NCBI GenBank assembly: GCA_029570205.1 | Contig: JAKQSI010000070.1 | Coordinates: forward strand, 57,263 to 121,262 | DNA from: Candidatus Omnitrophota bacterium | Lineage (GTDB): Bacteria > Hinthialibacterota > Hinthialibacteria > Hinthialibacterales > JAKPRU01 | Direction: 5' to 3' | Length of the DNA: 64,000 nucleotides | Part shown: piece after piece, positions 8,988 to 17,976 of the stretch | Layout of the letters: each line of letters begins with the position of its first letter | Position numbering within the stretch: the first letter of the stretch is position 1 | Notes under the pieces: generated by a model | The model's database searches: none | What the model was told of the DNA's origin: nothing | Seen by the model: the letters and a program-made list of their open reading frames with translations, nothing else | Position numbers and translations under genes: made by a program

Positions 8988-10370
8988 ATGCGGTATCCAT
9001 GGATCTTCGCGACATGTTGCCTGCTGATGGTTTGCGGCGTCTGCCGCGCCGAAAACTGGCCCACCTATCAGCATGATAACCGGAGAACCGCCATCACATC
9101 CGAACGTCTCCAGCCGCCGCTGATACACGCATGGACCTACACCCCCAATCAGGAACCGTGCCCCGCCTGGGATCAATCTCCCGCCAAGCAGGATTTCTGG
9201 CAGGAATTTTTTGACCTGCCTCCCAGGGTGACTTTCGACCGGGCTTATTATGTGGTTTCTGTAGAAGACGGCGTTTATTTCGGCTCATCCGCGGATGACC
9301 GGATTTATTGCCTGGATGCTTCCACGGGCAACGAACGCTGGTCCTATTGCACCGATGCGCCCGTGCGCCTGCCGCCGACTGTGGTGAACGGCAAACTCTA
9401 TGCCGGTTCGGATGATGGAAATCTGTATTGCCTCCATGCGCAGGATGGCACGTTGATTTGGAAATACAGGCCTGCGGGAACAGATCGAAGAATTATCGGG
9501 AATAAAAGAATGATCTCCCTCTGGCCGATCCGCTCCGGCGTTCTTGTGGAGGGAGATACCGCATACTGTGCCGCCGGGCTGTTTCCGCAAGAGGGCGCGT
9601 ATCTGTGTGCGGTGGATGCAGCGCAAGGCATGGAAAAATGGAAACGGTCGATGGATGTTTCCCCGCAGGGCTGCCTTCTCGCCTCGACCTCACGCCTCTA
9701 TGTCCCCACCGGCAGGACCAACCCTGCCGCATTCGACCGCGCAACGGGGCAGGCGTTGGGAACCATAGAAGGGAACCGAACCGGCGGAACCTACGCGCTT
9801 ATCAGCGAGGAGGCCCTGATCTTCGGTCCTGGAAGTACACGGCAGCTCGAGGCGCACGACCTGGAAACGAAAGACCACATTGCCTCATTCAACGGCAATC
9901 ATGTCCTTATCGCCGCCGATAGAGCCTACCTCCAATCCTCCGGTGAACTCCTGACCATCGACCGAAAAGGGTATTTCGATCGATCGAGAGAAAAAAGCAA
10001 ATTGGCAGCCCGCAAGGAGGCCGTTCGAAAACTGATTAGAGAAAAGGGCGAAGACGCCAAAAATGAAAATGGAATCACCTTCAAAGAGGAAACACAAATC
10101 CTGGACAAAAAAATCGCCGAGAAAAACGAAGAACTTCTTGCCTGTATCCTGTGGCGAAAGCCCTGTCCATACCCGTACAGCCTGATTCTTGCAGGGGATG
10201 TGCTTTATTCCGGCGGTGCGGGAAAAGTCGCCGCGTTCGGAACCACGGATGGAGAGGAAAGCTGGAGCGCTCCCGTCACCGGCAAGGCGTATGGTTTGGC
10301 CGTGGCAAACGGGCGTCTGCTGGTCAGCACAGATCGCGGCGCCGTTCACTGCTTCACCCCGGCCCGATAA
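8988..10370 (+). CDS. exported PQQ-like beta-propeller protein
   Basis: 460 residues from ATG 8988, starting with signal peptide MRYPWIFATCCLLMVCGVCR. The body consists of PQQ/WD-type beta-propeller blades with tryptophan-docking motifs (YCLDASTGNERWSY, YCLHAQDGTLIWKY, YLCAVDAAQGMEKWK). A charged, helical insert (about residues 325-375, Lys/Glu rich) interrupts the propeller. There are no cytochrome motifs and no catalytic quinoprotein residues that I can see, so a binding or scaffold role is as likely as dehydrogenase activity. The frame is open from ATG 8751, which has a better ribosome site, but the intervening 79 codons are repeat sequence. It is followed 22 bp later by the possible GTG start of a second beta-propeller gene. 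Confidence 0.82.
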   Translation: MRYPWIFATCCLLMVCGVCRAENWPTYQHDNRRTAITSERLQPPLIHAWTYTPNQEPCPAWDQSPAKQDFWQEFFDLPPRVTFDRAYYVVSVEDGVYFGSSADDRIYCLDASTGNERWSYCTDAPVRLPPTVVNGKLYAGSDDGNLYCLHAQDGTLIWKYRPAGTDRRIIGNKRMISLWPIRSGVLVEGDTAYCAAGLFPQEGAYLCAVDAAQGMEKWKRSMDVSPQGCLLASTSRLYVPTGRTNPAAFDRATGQALGTIEGNRTGGTYALISEEALIFGPGSTRQLEAHDLETKDHIASFNGNHVLIAADRAYLQSSGELLTIDRKGYFDRSREKSKLAARKEAVRKLIREKGEDAKNENGITFKEETQILDKKIAEKNEELLACILWRKPCPYPYSLILAGDVLYSGGAGKVAAFGTTDGEESWSAPVTGKAYGLAVANGRLLVSTDRGAVHCFTPAR

Positions 10371-10429
10371 ACCAAGAAGGAGACATGCCCCCGTGATAAA
10401 AACGACACATTCAATATCCCGCGAAGGCG

Positions 10430-10470
10430 CTCCAGGGCGCTCCCTCTCCTTCCGGGAGAGGCTCGGGGCA
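10430..10470. repeat. dispersed CCCTCTCC-type inverted repeat at a gene 5' end
   Basis: CTCCCTCTCCTTCCGGGAGAGG followed by CTCGGGGC, a member of the family also seen at 29.6 and 45.1 kb. It lies in frame between a strong AAGAAGGAG ribosome site with GTG 10393 and the signal peptide start at ATG 10489. Confidence 0.6.
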
Positions 10471-10488
10471 ACGGAATCTTGTCCTCCG

Positions 10489-12711
10489 ATGGTTGGAGTA
10501 AGGGTCTTTTCCGTCTTCCTTCTCACCCTCATTGTCTCAGCATCCCCGCTCTCTGCCCCCGACTCCCTCATTTCTGCAGGGCCATACATTCATTTTGATC
10601 CTGACGGCGCTGTTTCCGTTCTATGGAAAACAACCCAGCCCGCCGACTCCATTGTAGAATTCGGAACCACGCAGGACCTCGGCACAAGGGTAGCCGATTC
10701 CCAACTGACCCGTGACCATACCATCCTCTTGCCGGAACTCCTGCCGGAGACGGATTACTTTTTCCGCGTTCGCAGCCACGCCGGAGAAACTGAATCGGTC
10801 AGCGACATCGAACCGTTCGATTCCACTTTCGAGCGCGTTCCATCCATTTCATGGGAGGAGCGTTCTCCATATCCGAAAGACGCCATGACCGCTGCGTGCA
10901 TAGAGACGGCACAAAAGATCCTCCAGCAGACAGGCATCCGAAACGGGTATTGCCTGGTCCTTGGATTCGGCGATGGCCGACTGGCATATCAACTTGCGGC
11001 ACGTTCCAACCTTCGAATCATCGGGATAGACGACAATCCCAAAGCGGTCGCCGACGCGAGGGAGATATTGAAAAACACTGGGGCGTACGGGTCTCGGATC
11101 AGCGTCCATGAAGGCAATCTCAGTTCCCTTCCCTACAGCGACTATTTCGCAAACCTGATCGTCTCGGAAAGAATACTCGCCACAGGAAAGATTTGTGGTT
11201 CTGCATCGGAATTGTTTCGCCTCCTTCGACCGGATGGCGGAACAGCGTATCTGGGCGCTCCTTCCGCGTCGGGCAAGACTCTGACCTCGTCGGCATTGAA
11301 AGCCTGGGCCGAACAGGGAGGTATTCAGGACTACTCCATCCAGGAAAAGGATGGACTCTGGCTGACTTTTCAACGCCCTGAACTGAACGGCGCAGGAGAG
11401 TGGACCCATACGTATGCCGAGCCGGGCAATACTGCATGTAGTAAAGACACCCGTATCAAACAGCCGACCGAAATCCTCTGGTTTGGCGGGCCGGGGCCGC
11501 GCCTGATGGTGGACCGCCATCACCGCCCCATGTCGTCGTTATATAAGAACGGATGTTCGTTCATACCGGCAAACAATCGGGTGATCGCCATTGATGCCTA
11601 TAACGGCGCACGGCTGTGGGACCTGGATGTTCCGCGATCTCGGCGAATCGGTATCATGCGAGACTGGGGCCAGATGTTCGTGACCGATGAGTACCTGTAC
11701 ATCGCCGCGAAAGACCGATGCACTGCTGTCGATGTTGCCACCGGCAAACCGTCTCTGTTCTTCGACACGCCTCAGCTGATCGATGGCGAAAGGCGGCTGT
11801 GGGGATATATCGCGGGTGTTGACAATCAGATATTCGGAAGCGGCAAAAAGGAAGGCGCATCACTGTACGAGCTCGCCAAGAGTACCATAGAAAACCTGAT
11901 TGAAGGCGATTTCCGCCCCGGGATCACCAGCGATTATCTGTTCTCCCTGGATCGGTTCACCGGTCAAACGCTCTGGACATATCGAAACGGGGTCATTCTG
12001 AACAGCTGTCTGGCAATCGGCGATGGACAGCTGCATTTTGTCGAAAATCGCGGGGCCGCCGCGCTCAGCGACACGGACGGACGAATGAGCATTCGAGAGT
12101 TCTGCACCGGAGACACATACGTGGTCGCTCTGGACGTAAAAACCGGCGAGAAAGTCTGGGAAAAACGGTTTGAGTTCCCGTTCGAGCAGGTCCTCTATCT
12201 CAGTTTCGCGGATCATATTCTGCTTTCGGTAGGATCGTTCAATGTGGGCAACCATGTGCATTACGGTCTGTTCACATTCGATGCCAAGACGGGAAAACCG
12301 ATATGGAATCAGGAATTCGATTCCGGGGATGGTATTGGCGGTTCGCATGGGGAGCAATGGCAGCATCCGGTCATTATCGGCGACAGGATCTATTCCAAGC
12401 CATACGCCTACAATCTGCATACCGGGGAGAAGAACTCCTTCTACCTCGACCGGGGGGGCAACGGTTGCGGCACAATATCCGGCTGCAATGCCTATCTCTT
12501 TGCGCGGGGAAGAAATCCGCGAATCTATCCTGCGGGAAACGAGAGAACCAGCGGGGAACCTCTGACCACCGTTACCCGTCCCGGGTGTTTCATTAACATC
12601 ATTCCGGCGGGTGGAATGGTGCTGATCCCGGAATCCAGTTCCGGCTGCACATGCGCATTCTCACTTCAGACCTCTGTGGCTCTGATTTCTAAAAACCGTG
12701 CCATAAACTGA
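10489..12711 (+). CDS. exported protein: Fn3/purple-acid-phosphatase-like domain, methyltransferase fold, PQQ-like beta-propeller
   Basis: 740 residues from ATG 10489 (signal MVGVRVFSVFLLTLIVSASP), or 772 from GTG 10393, which has the stronger ribosome site but adds repeat-encoded residues. Domains in order: (1) an Fn3-like domain as at the N-terminus of purple acid phosphatases (GPYIHFDPDGAVSVLWKT); (2) a class I SAM-methyltransferase-like fold with CLVLGFGDGRLAYQL, IIGIDDNP and an ISVHEGNLSSLP strand, about 150-290; (3) a PQQ-like propeller to the C-terminus (NRVIAIDAYNGARLWDLD, VVALDVKTGEKVWEK). Whether the methyltransferase fold binds cofactor outside the cytoplasm is unclear. It follows the other propeller gene on the same strand, so the two probably work together. 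Confidence 0.82.
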   Translation: MVGVRVFSVFLLTLIVSASPLSAPDSLISAGPYIHFDPDGAVSVLWKTTQPADSIVEFGTTQDLGTRVADSQLTRDHTILLPELLPETDYFFRVRSHAGETESVSDIEPFDSTFERVPSISWEERSPYPKDAMTAACIETAQKILQQTGIRNGYCLVLGFGDGRLAYQLAARSNLRIIGIDDNPKAVADAREILKNTGAYGSRISVHEGNLSSLPYSDYFANLIVSERILATGKICGSASELFRLLRPDGGTAYLGAPSASGKTLTSSALKAWAEQGGIQDYSIQEKDGLWLTFQRPELNGAGEWTHTYAEPGNTACSKDTRIKQPTEILWFGGPGPRLMVDRHHRPMSSLYKNGCSFIPANNRVIAIDAYNGARLWDLDVPRSRRIGIMRDWGQMFVTDEYLYIAAKDRCTAVDVATGKPSLFFDTPQLIDGERRLWGYIAGVDNQIFGSGKKEGASLYELAKSTIENLIEGDFRPGITSDYLFSLDRFTGQTLWTYRNGVILNSCLAIGDGQLHFVENRGAAALSDTDGRMSIREFCTGDTYVVALDVKTGEKVWEKRFEFPFEQVLYLSFADHILLSVGSFNVGNHVHYGLFTFDAKTGKPIWNQEFDSGDGIGGSHGEQWQHPVIIGDRIYSKPYAYNLHTGEKNSFYLDRGGNGCGTISGCNAYLFARGRNPRIYPAGNERTSGEPLTTVTRPGCFINIIPAGGMVLIPESSSGCTCAFSLQTSVALISKNRAIN

Positions 12712-12769
12712 TCCGCCCTTCTTTCTTTTTCTCCAATTTTTAATCCTCACAAAACACACGCAAAAAGGA

Positions 12770-12798
12770 TTGACAATTCATCCGATTCAAAGTACAAG
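12770..12798 (+). promoter_or_regulatory. sigma-70-type promoter for the DegT/ceramidase/Gfo-Idh run
   Basis: TTGACA at 12770-12775, 17-nt spacer, TACAAG at 12793-12798. It is 53 bp before the DegT start in an AT-rich intergenic stretch. The -35 is perfect; the -10 matches 4 of 6. Confidence 0.55.
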
Positions 12799-12850
12799 TA
12801 TATAGGAGATCAATTTGGTTTAATACATGTTTTTTAAGGAAGGTTTCGAC

Positions 12851-14125
12851 ATGACTGAGCGACTGGCGATTGAAGGTGGTCCGAAATGTCTGGAAGGCCC
12901 CCTGCCCCATTGGCCCTCCTTTGACGAAAAAACCCTGCAAGCGGTTCTGGAGCCTCTTAAGACGGGAAAAGTGAACTACTGGACCGGACCGAAAGGGATG
13001 GAATTCGAGAAGCGGTTCGCAGAGTGGAACGGCGTAAAATACGCGATCAGCACCACGAACGGAACCAGCGCCCTCCATACAGCGCTGTCTGGGCTTGGTA
13101 TCGGGCCGGGAGATGAAGTTATCGTACCCAGTTATACATTCATTGCGTCTTCTTTTTCCATTGTCCAGGCAGGCGCAATCCCGCGTTTCGCAGATGTCAA
13201 CCGGGAGGATCACTGCATCAGCGTGGAATCGGCAAAAAAACTGATTAACGAACGCACCAAAGCCATTATGGTGGTTCATCTTTATGGAAATGTGGCGGAT
13301 ATGGACCCCATTCTGGCGCTGGCGAACAAGCACAACCTGTTCGTGATCGAGGACAATGCGGAAGCTTACGGCGGGGAATACAAAGGCAAGAAAACCGGCA
13401 GCTTGGGACATGTCGGCGCGTGCAGCTTCTGCCAGAACAAAACCTTCACAACGGGCGGCGAGGGCGGAATGGTTACCACGGATGATGAGGAAGTTGCCTG
13501 GCGTTGCCGCAGCTTCCGGGACCATGGATACGATGTCAAAGAGCGCCTGCGGCTGCTGGAACTGGAGCAGAAACTTCCGTACATCCATACCCGGCTCGGT
13601 TGGAACTACCGGATGACTGAAATGCAGTCTGTCATCGGCCTGTGCGAGCTGGACCGCATCGACTCGTGGAATATGCCGCGACGGCGGCGGAACGCGCAGA
13701 TTCTCATGGATGCCCTCCACGATGTTCCGCAAATCCTTTATTTGCCGGTGGATACACCCGAACGACGGAACGGCTGGTATGTGTTCCCGATCACGCTCAA
13801 AATGGAGCGCATGAAATGCGATATCCAGGAGTTCCTGGAAGCGTTGGGGGCGGAAGGCGCTCCCTGCTGGAGGGTGTTCTGGCCTCAGTGCCACACCGAG
13901 CAGGCGTTTCGTCAACACAACGGATTCGGCAACACCGGATTCCCGTTTAGAAGCAAGGAATACACTAATCCCGCTTCGGTGGATTACGCCACTGTGGAAG
14001 TCCCGAACGCGGAATGGCATCAGGATCGAACGTTCATCACCTTTATTTTCCCGACTTACGAAGAGTCACATATACAGGGAATCGCGAAAGCGATTCGCAA
14101 AGTGATCGCTGCTTATGCGAAATAG
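12851..14125 (+). CDS. DegT/DnrJ/EryC1/StrS-family PLP aminotransferase
   Basis: 424 residues. ATG 12851 follows AAGGAAGG with good spacing. It is a fold-type I PLP sugar/cyclitol aminotransferase: TTNGTSALHTAL binds the cofactor phosphate, EVIVPSYTFIAS is the family signature, VIEDNAEAYGG holds the aspartate facing the PLP nitrogen, and FCQNKTFTTGGEGGM contains the Schiff-base lysine. The N-terminal ERLAIEGGPK resembles the StsC/AHBA-synthase side of the family. These enzymes move an amino group from glutamine or glutamate to a keto sugar or keto cyclitol. The next two genes, a ceramidase-like hydrolase (30 bp away) and a Gfo/Idh dehydrogenase, suggest an amino-sugar or aminocyclitol pathway, in which the dehydrogenase could supply the keto substrate. 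The substrate is an inference. Confidence 0.9.
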   Translation: MTERLAIEGGPKCLEGPLPHWPSFDEKTLQAVLEPLKTGKVNYWTGPKGMEFEKRFAEWNGVKYAISTTNGTSALHTALSGLGIGPGDEVIVPSYTFIASSFSIVQAGAIPRFADVNREDHCISVESAKKLINERTKAIMVVHLYGNVADMDPILALANKHNLFVIEDNAEAYGGEYKGKKTGSLGHVGACSFCQNKTFTTGGEGGMVTTDDEEVAWRCRSFRDHGYDVKERLRLLELEQKLPYIHTRLGWNYRMTEMQSVIGLCELDRIDSWNMPRRRRNAQILMDALHDVPQILYLPVDTPERRNGWYVFPITLKMERMKCDIQEFLEALGAEGAPCWRVFWPQCHTEQAFRQHNGFGNTGFPFRSKEYTNPASVDYATVEVPNAEWHQDRTFITFIFPTYEESHIQGIAKAIRKVIAAYAK

Positions 14126-14155
14126 GTGATGGACAAGCCGCATGGATGAAGTGAA

Positions 14156-15550
14156 ATGAGTCAATATGAAGTCGGTTTTTCTGTGATCGAATTCACTCCG
14201 CCGGTCGGCACACCGATCGGGGGGAATTTCCGCGCGGATTACGCCTCTCGTGGGGTGATTGAGCCTCTGCTGGCAAATGCCATGGTGGTGCGCGATGAAA
14301 ACAGCGCCGTTGCCATGGTTTCCGCCGACCTGCTGACCGTCCCGGAAAGTATGATTGAGAAGATCCGGCAAAGGGTTTCCCAGCGATGTCCTTTGCCAAG
14401 TGAGAATATCCTCATCGCGGCGACCCACACCCACAGCGGACCGGCTACGCTGGAACTGACAGACGGCCATCTTGCTTCGGAAGAAATTCTTCAGAGTATT
14501 ACCCAGTCCATCGCCGATGCCGTTGTGAAAGCCTACCGGGCAATGGAACCCTCCATTATTCGCCTCTCGCGATTTACGGAAGATTCCCTCGTATTCAATC
14601 GCCGATTACGGATGAAAGACGGCTCGGTGCGCATGAACTGGGAGAAGCTGAACCCGTCCGACATCGACGCTCCCCTCGGCCCGACCGACCCGGAAGGATT
14701 TATGGTTTCCGTATCGAATAACGGGCGGTTGCGGGGCTTGCTGATTAACTATGCCCTCCATCCGGCGGTCCTGGCCGGAGAGAACTGGAACCTGGGACCG
14801 GACTGGCCGGGATTCCTCCGTGAAGCTCTCGCGCGATACGTCGGCGGAGATATCCCTATACTTTACTTCAACGGAACGCAGGGAAATATCAATCACGTGG
14901 ATGCCTGGGATCCGCTGCAGGGTCGCGGACTGAAAGAGGCTCAGCGAATCGGGTATGTGCTGGCAACTGCGGCGGTTTCTTCCTCATTTCACATGCAGAG
15001 AATTGACGGTCCGGTGGAGGTTTCCGGTGAGGATCTTCTTATGAATCGTCGCCGGATTTCCACCCAGGCGGTCGCCGAGGCGGAAAAACAACTGGCCGCT
15101 TTGGGAACCCTGACGGTGCAGGGACAGGAGGATGGAATGCCGGCCTGGTTTTTTGATAAAGAGCTCGTGGAACACGCGAAACGGCAGAACGAACCGGTTT
15201 CCCTGGAGGTGCAGACAATCCGAATCGGTGATATTGGTTTTGTCGGGTTCCCCGGTGAGTTCTTCGTGGAATACGGACTCGAACTGAAACGGCATTCCCC
15301 GGCTGAATTCACCATTCCCCTGGGGCTTGCCAATGGTGAGGTCGGATATGTCCCCACTCCCGAAGCCCTGGAACAGGGCGGGTATGAAGGGATGACTTGG
15401 CGATACAACCAGTTGGAAGCAGATGCCGGTGAGAAAGTGGTCCATTCGGCGATTCGACAAATGGAAAGACTTTTCGAGAGAGGACGAGTTGTTCCGAGAG
15501 TTGCCGAAATCATGGACATCCCGCGACACGAATACAAAGTCGGCGCATAA
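14156..15550 (+). CDS. neutral/alkaline ceramidase N-terminal-type hydrolase
   Basis: 464 residues without a signal peptide, matching the N-terminal catalytic domain of neutral ceramidases: FSVIEFTPPVGTPIGG, the zinc-binding ATHTHSGP motif, INYALHPAVLAGE and YFNGTQGNIN. The family is metal-dependent amidases; bacterial members near carbohydrate genes often have unknown amide or ester substrates rather than ceramide. The C-terminal immunoglobulin-like domain of true ceramidases is absent, so a different substrate is likely. It is 30 bp downstream of the DegT aminotransferase and 82 bp upstream of a Gfo/Idh gene. A second paralogue, exported, is at 37.5-38.7 kb. Confidence 0.85.
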   Translation: MSQYEVGFSVIEFTPPVGTPIGGNFRADYASRGVIEPLLANAMVVRDENSAVAMVSADLLTVPESMIEKIRQRVSQRCPLPSENILIAATHTHSGPATLELTDGHLASEEILQSITQSIADAVVKAYRAMEPSIIRLSRFTEDSLVFNRRLRMKDGSVRMNWEKLNPSDIDAPLGPTDPEGFMVSVSNNGRLRGLLINYALHPAVLAGENWNLGPDWPGFLREALARYVGGDIPILYFNGTQGNINHVDAWDPLQGRGLKEAQRIGYVLATAAVSSSFHMQRIDGPVEVSGEDLLMNRRRISTQAVAEAEKQLAALGTLTVQGQEDGMPAWFFDKELVEHAKRQNEPVSLEVQTIRIGDIGFVGFPGEFFVEYGLELKRHSPAEFTIPLGLANGEVGYVPTPEALEQGGYEGMTWRYNQLEADAGEKVVHSAIRQMERLFERGRVVPRVAEIMDIPRHEYKVGA

Positions 15551-15632
15551 GTCCGTCTGATTCTTCTGTCCTTTTCGTTCTTGCGGTATCATCTTTCAAG
15601 AATCCAACGACAAATTCCAGGAGTCGTTCACT

Positions 15633-16673
15633 ATGAAAACAAAATGGGGCGTTTTGGGGGCGGGCGGTATTGCACGTCGAAGAACAATCCCCGAAGGGAT
15701 CCTGCGTGCATCGAACGCCGAGCTCGTAGCGGTGTATGACATCAACCCGGCGGCAAACCGGGCCGTGGCAAAAGAATTCGGCGCAACAGCCTGTGCCGGC
15801 GAAGAGGAATTGCTCAAAAGCGATTGCGATATTGTCTATGTTGCAACACCCGCCGATCAACATTATGCGCAGGTCGAACGCGCTGCGAAAGCGGGCAAAC
15901 ATATCCTCTGCGAAAAGCCCCTGGGAATGACCGTCGAGGAAGCCGAACAGATGGTTCTCCTGTGTCGTGATTGCGGCGTCAAACTGGGCGTCGGCTTCAT
16001 GATGCGCTTTCATGCTTACCACCAAGCCGCGCTGAAGATGATCCGGGAGGGAGAACTGGGAACGCCGGTTCTGGGTCGCGCTCAACTTTCGTGCTGGTAT
16101 CCACCGATTGAGGGAGCCTGGCGTCAGGACCCGGCGAAAGGTGGCGGCGGAAGCCTCATGGACATGGGCGGCCATTGCATTGACCTGCTGGAAATGTTCC
16201 TTGGACCCGCACGAAAAGTATCCTGCCTTACCGACAATCTGGTCCATGGATACGCAAGTGAGGATACGGCGGTCGTTCTGCTTGAGTTCGAATCCGGCGC
16301 GAAAGGAATCGTCGATAACCTGTTCAATGTGCCCGATGCCGCTTCCCGCAATCGCCTTGAACTGTATGGCTCTCGCGGAAGCATTCTCGCTGAGGGAACC
16401 ATCGGCCAGGGCGAGGCGGGCGATATGGTCGCTTACATCGAAGGGGAAGACAAAGGCTATGAGGCCCAACAGGAACGCGCGCAAAGCGGCGCGCAGCGCA
16501 TCGCTCCGCCTCCGGTCAACATGTACCGGGCCGAGGTCGAGGCATTTGCGCAGGCTGTCCTGGACAATACCGATCCACCCGTGGACGGCGAAATCGGCCT
16601 ATGGAGCCAGCGCGTCCTGTTTGCTTGCTACCGGTCTGCCGGAACAGGAAAGACTATCTCTCTCGGCGGATAG
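15633..16673 (+). CDS. Gfo/Idh/MocA-family oxidoreductase
   Basis: 346 residues, cytoplasmic (no signal). CAGGAG precedes ATG 15633. The Rossmann segment WGVLGAGGIARRRTIP opens the protein, the EKPLGM motif follows at about 96, and GGGSLMDMGGHCIDLLEMF is the substrate-domain signature with the catalytic-type histidine. NAD(P)-dependent dehydrogenation of a sugar or cyclitol is expected. Being last in the DegT-ceramidase run, it is a candidate to make the keto intermediate the aminotransferase needs, as in kanosamine-type pathways (NtdC/NtdA). That is inference from context only. Confidence 0.88.
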   Translation: MKTKWGVLGAGGIARRRTIPEGILRASNAELVAVYDINPAANRAVAKEFGATACAGEEELLKSDCDIVYVATPADQHYAQVERAAKAGKHILCEKPLGMTVEEAEQMVLLCRDCGVKLGVGFMMRFHAYHQAALKMIREGELGTPVLGRAQLSCWYPPIEGAWRQDPAKGGGGSLMDMGGHCIDLLEMFLGPARKVSCLTDNLVHGYASEDTAVVLLEFESGAKGIVDNLFNVPDAASRNRLELYGSRGSILAEGTIGQGEAGDMVAYIEGEDKGYEAQQERAQSGAQRIAPPPVNMYRAEVEAFAQAVLDNTDPPVDGEIGLWSQRVLFACYRSAGTGKTISLGG

Positions 16674-16739
16674 AGCCATTTAGCGAAACGGGCAGAGTCA
16701 CCCCATGCACAACACTCCGCTCAGGTATTGCCCCGCCTG

Positions 16740-16940
16740 CCGCTTTGAAACTGACCCACCTTTTGATGAAGATTTGGGGATCCCAACCGGGGACGCTCGG
16801 AGGAAAGGATGCGGCGGAGATGAACCAAGTTCACGTGATACCGCATAAGGCGCTGAATCAGGGAGCGAGCATTTCTCAGGGACATTCCTTTACCCGAGGT
16901 AAGCCCGGGGGAGCATACGTCGCCCGTCCGCGATATGGCC
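16740..16940 (+). pseudogene. degraded IS21-family element (left end and istA N-terminus)
   Basis: TTTGAAACTGACCCACC at about 16742 resembles the end of many IS21 elements. It is followed by GGAGGAAAGG and a short frame beginning MNQVHVIPHKALNQGASISQ, which resembles the helix-turn-helix start of IstA transposases. The frame is then lost and nothing of the catalytic core remains. The fragment sits between the Gfo/Idh gene and the 3' end of hemH and reaches close to the hemH stop. Identification is from memory of the family and is tentative. Confidence 0.45.
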
Positions 16941-16965
16941 ACGGTTCAGGATGTGATTGAAGAGG

Positions 16966-17973
16966 TTACAGGGGACAATATCCGCGCGCGGCTTTTACAG
17001 TATTTTCAGAAAGAATCGCCGCCGCCAGCAGTTCGATAAAAGCCGGATTGTCGTTAAGACAGGGGAGATAACAGACATTCGAAATGCGGAATCGCGAGAA
17101 CAGTCGTCTTGCGAAGAGTAACGTCTCTTCATTATCCGCGAAAAAACCGAACGGGAAGTAGATGAAATCCTTTATGCCTTTCTCCCGCATTTCGCGTACC
17201 GCTGTCTCCAGGGAGGGTGAAGTCCACTCACCGCCACGGCGGTGATTCAGCCAGCCGATGGAACTGCAATCGAAATGGGGGTGCAGTCTCGCAAGCAGTA
17301 GTTTCCCCAACGCATTCATGTCCGCAAATCCGCTATCTCGAATTCCCGGCGCCGGTGAGACCACCGTTCCATGTGCGCCCAGCAGCAAGCCCCGCCCTGT
17401 CGTACCGGTGAGATCCCAACCACGCCGTGTCATTGAACCTGTTACATATTCCACCATGACATCCGCGAGTTTGTCTATGTAAAGAATCGGATCAATCCGT
17501 TTCACACAGTCGGGTACTCCCCCGCATTTCTCACGAAATGTCTCAAGGTCTTCGTCGCAAAGGCCGGAGGTGAAATCGGAATGCGGAACATACATGGGAA
17601 CGACTATAACTCGATCCGCACCGGCCCCGAGAACGATGTGCAGCATCTCCGGAAGGGACAACGCAATGAATTGCCGCGCAACATGAACATGCCATTCCAC
17701 CGAGGGGCATTTCTCCTTCAGGGATAACTGAAGAGATTTTCCCTGCCTTATGGTGATTTCATTTAAAGCCGATCGGTAGCCGTGCCTGCGCCACGACAGA
17801 TATCGCGTAACAGCGCGCCATGCGGCAATCAGCGGAACAACGCGATCCGGAATCGGCGCGACTTTCCGGGTGATTCGCTTCAGAATTCTTTTGGAATAGT
17901 CATAGTGGACTCCAAGGGAGTTCTCCTCCGGCTCGCCATAGGTAACCAATATGACCGCGACTTGTCCGGACAT
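16966..17973 (-). CDS. hemH: ferrochelatase
   Basis: 335 residues, last gene of a hemE-hemN-hemY-hemH run. Ferrochelatase inserts iron into the porphyrin. The sequence is divergent but keeps the family landmarks: VAVILVTYGEPE at the N-terminus, VPMYVPHSDFTSG in the middle, the active-site histidine in LLLGAHGTVVSP, and the acidic motif FFADNEETLLFARR, equivalent to the GFxxDxxET signature. The start ATG 17973 is 3 bp past the hemY stop, so translation is probably coupled. The C-terminal end approaches IS21-like debris. Whether the substrate is protoporphyrin or coproporphyrin cannot be read from the sequence. Confidence 0.85.
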   Translation of the reverse strand: MSGQVAVILVTYGEPEENSLGVHYDYSKRILKRITRKVAPIPDRVVPLIAAWRAVTRYLSWRRHGYRSALNEITIRQGKSLQLSLKEKCPSVEWHVHVARQFIALSLPEMLHIVLGAGADRVIVVPMYVPHSDFTSGLCDEDLETFREKCGGVPDCVKRIDPILYIDKLADVMVEYVTGSMTRRGWDLTGTTGRGLLLGAHGTVVSPAPGIRDSGFADMNALGKLLLARLHPHFDCSSIGWLNHRRGGEWTSPSLETAVREMREKGIKDFIYFPFGFFADNEETLLFARRLFSRFRISNVCYLPCLNDNPAFIELLAAAILSENTVKAARGYCPL

Positions 17974-17976
17974 GAT

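Noticed and set aside
12740-14020. 426-codon minus-strand frame
   Set aside because: Shadow of the DegT aminotransferase gene, whose catalytic motifs are all in the plus frame.
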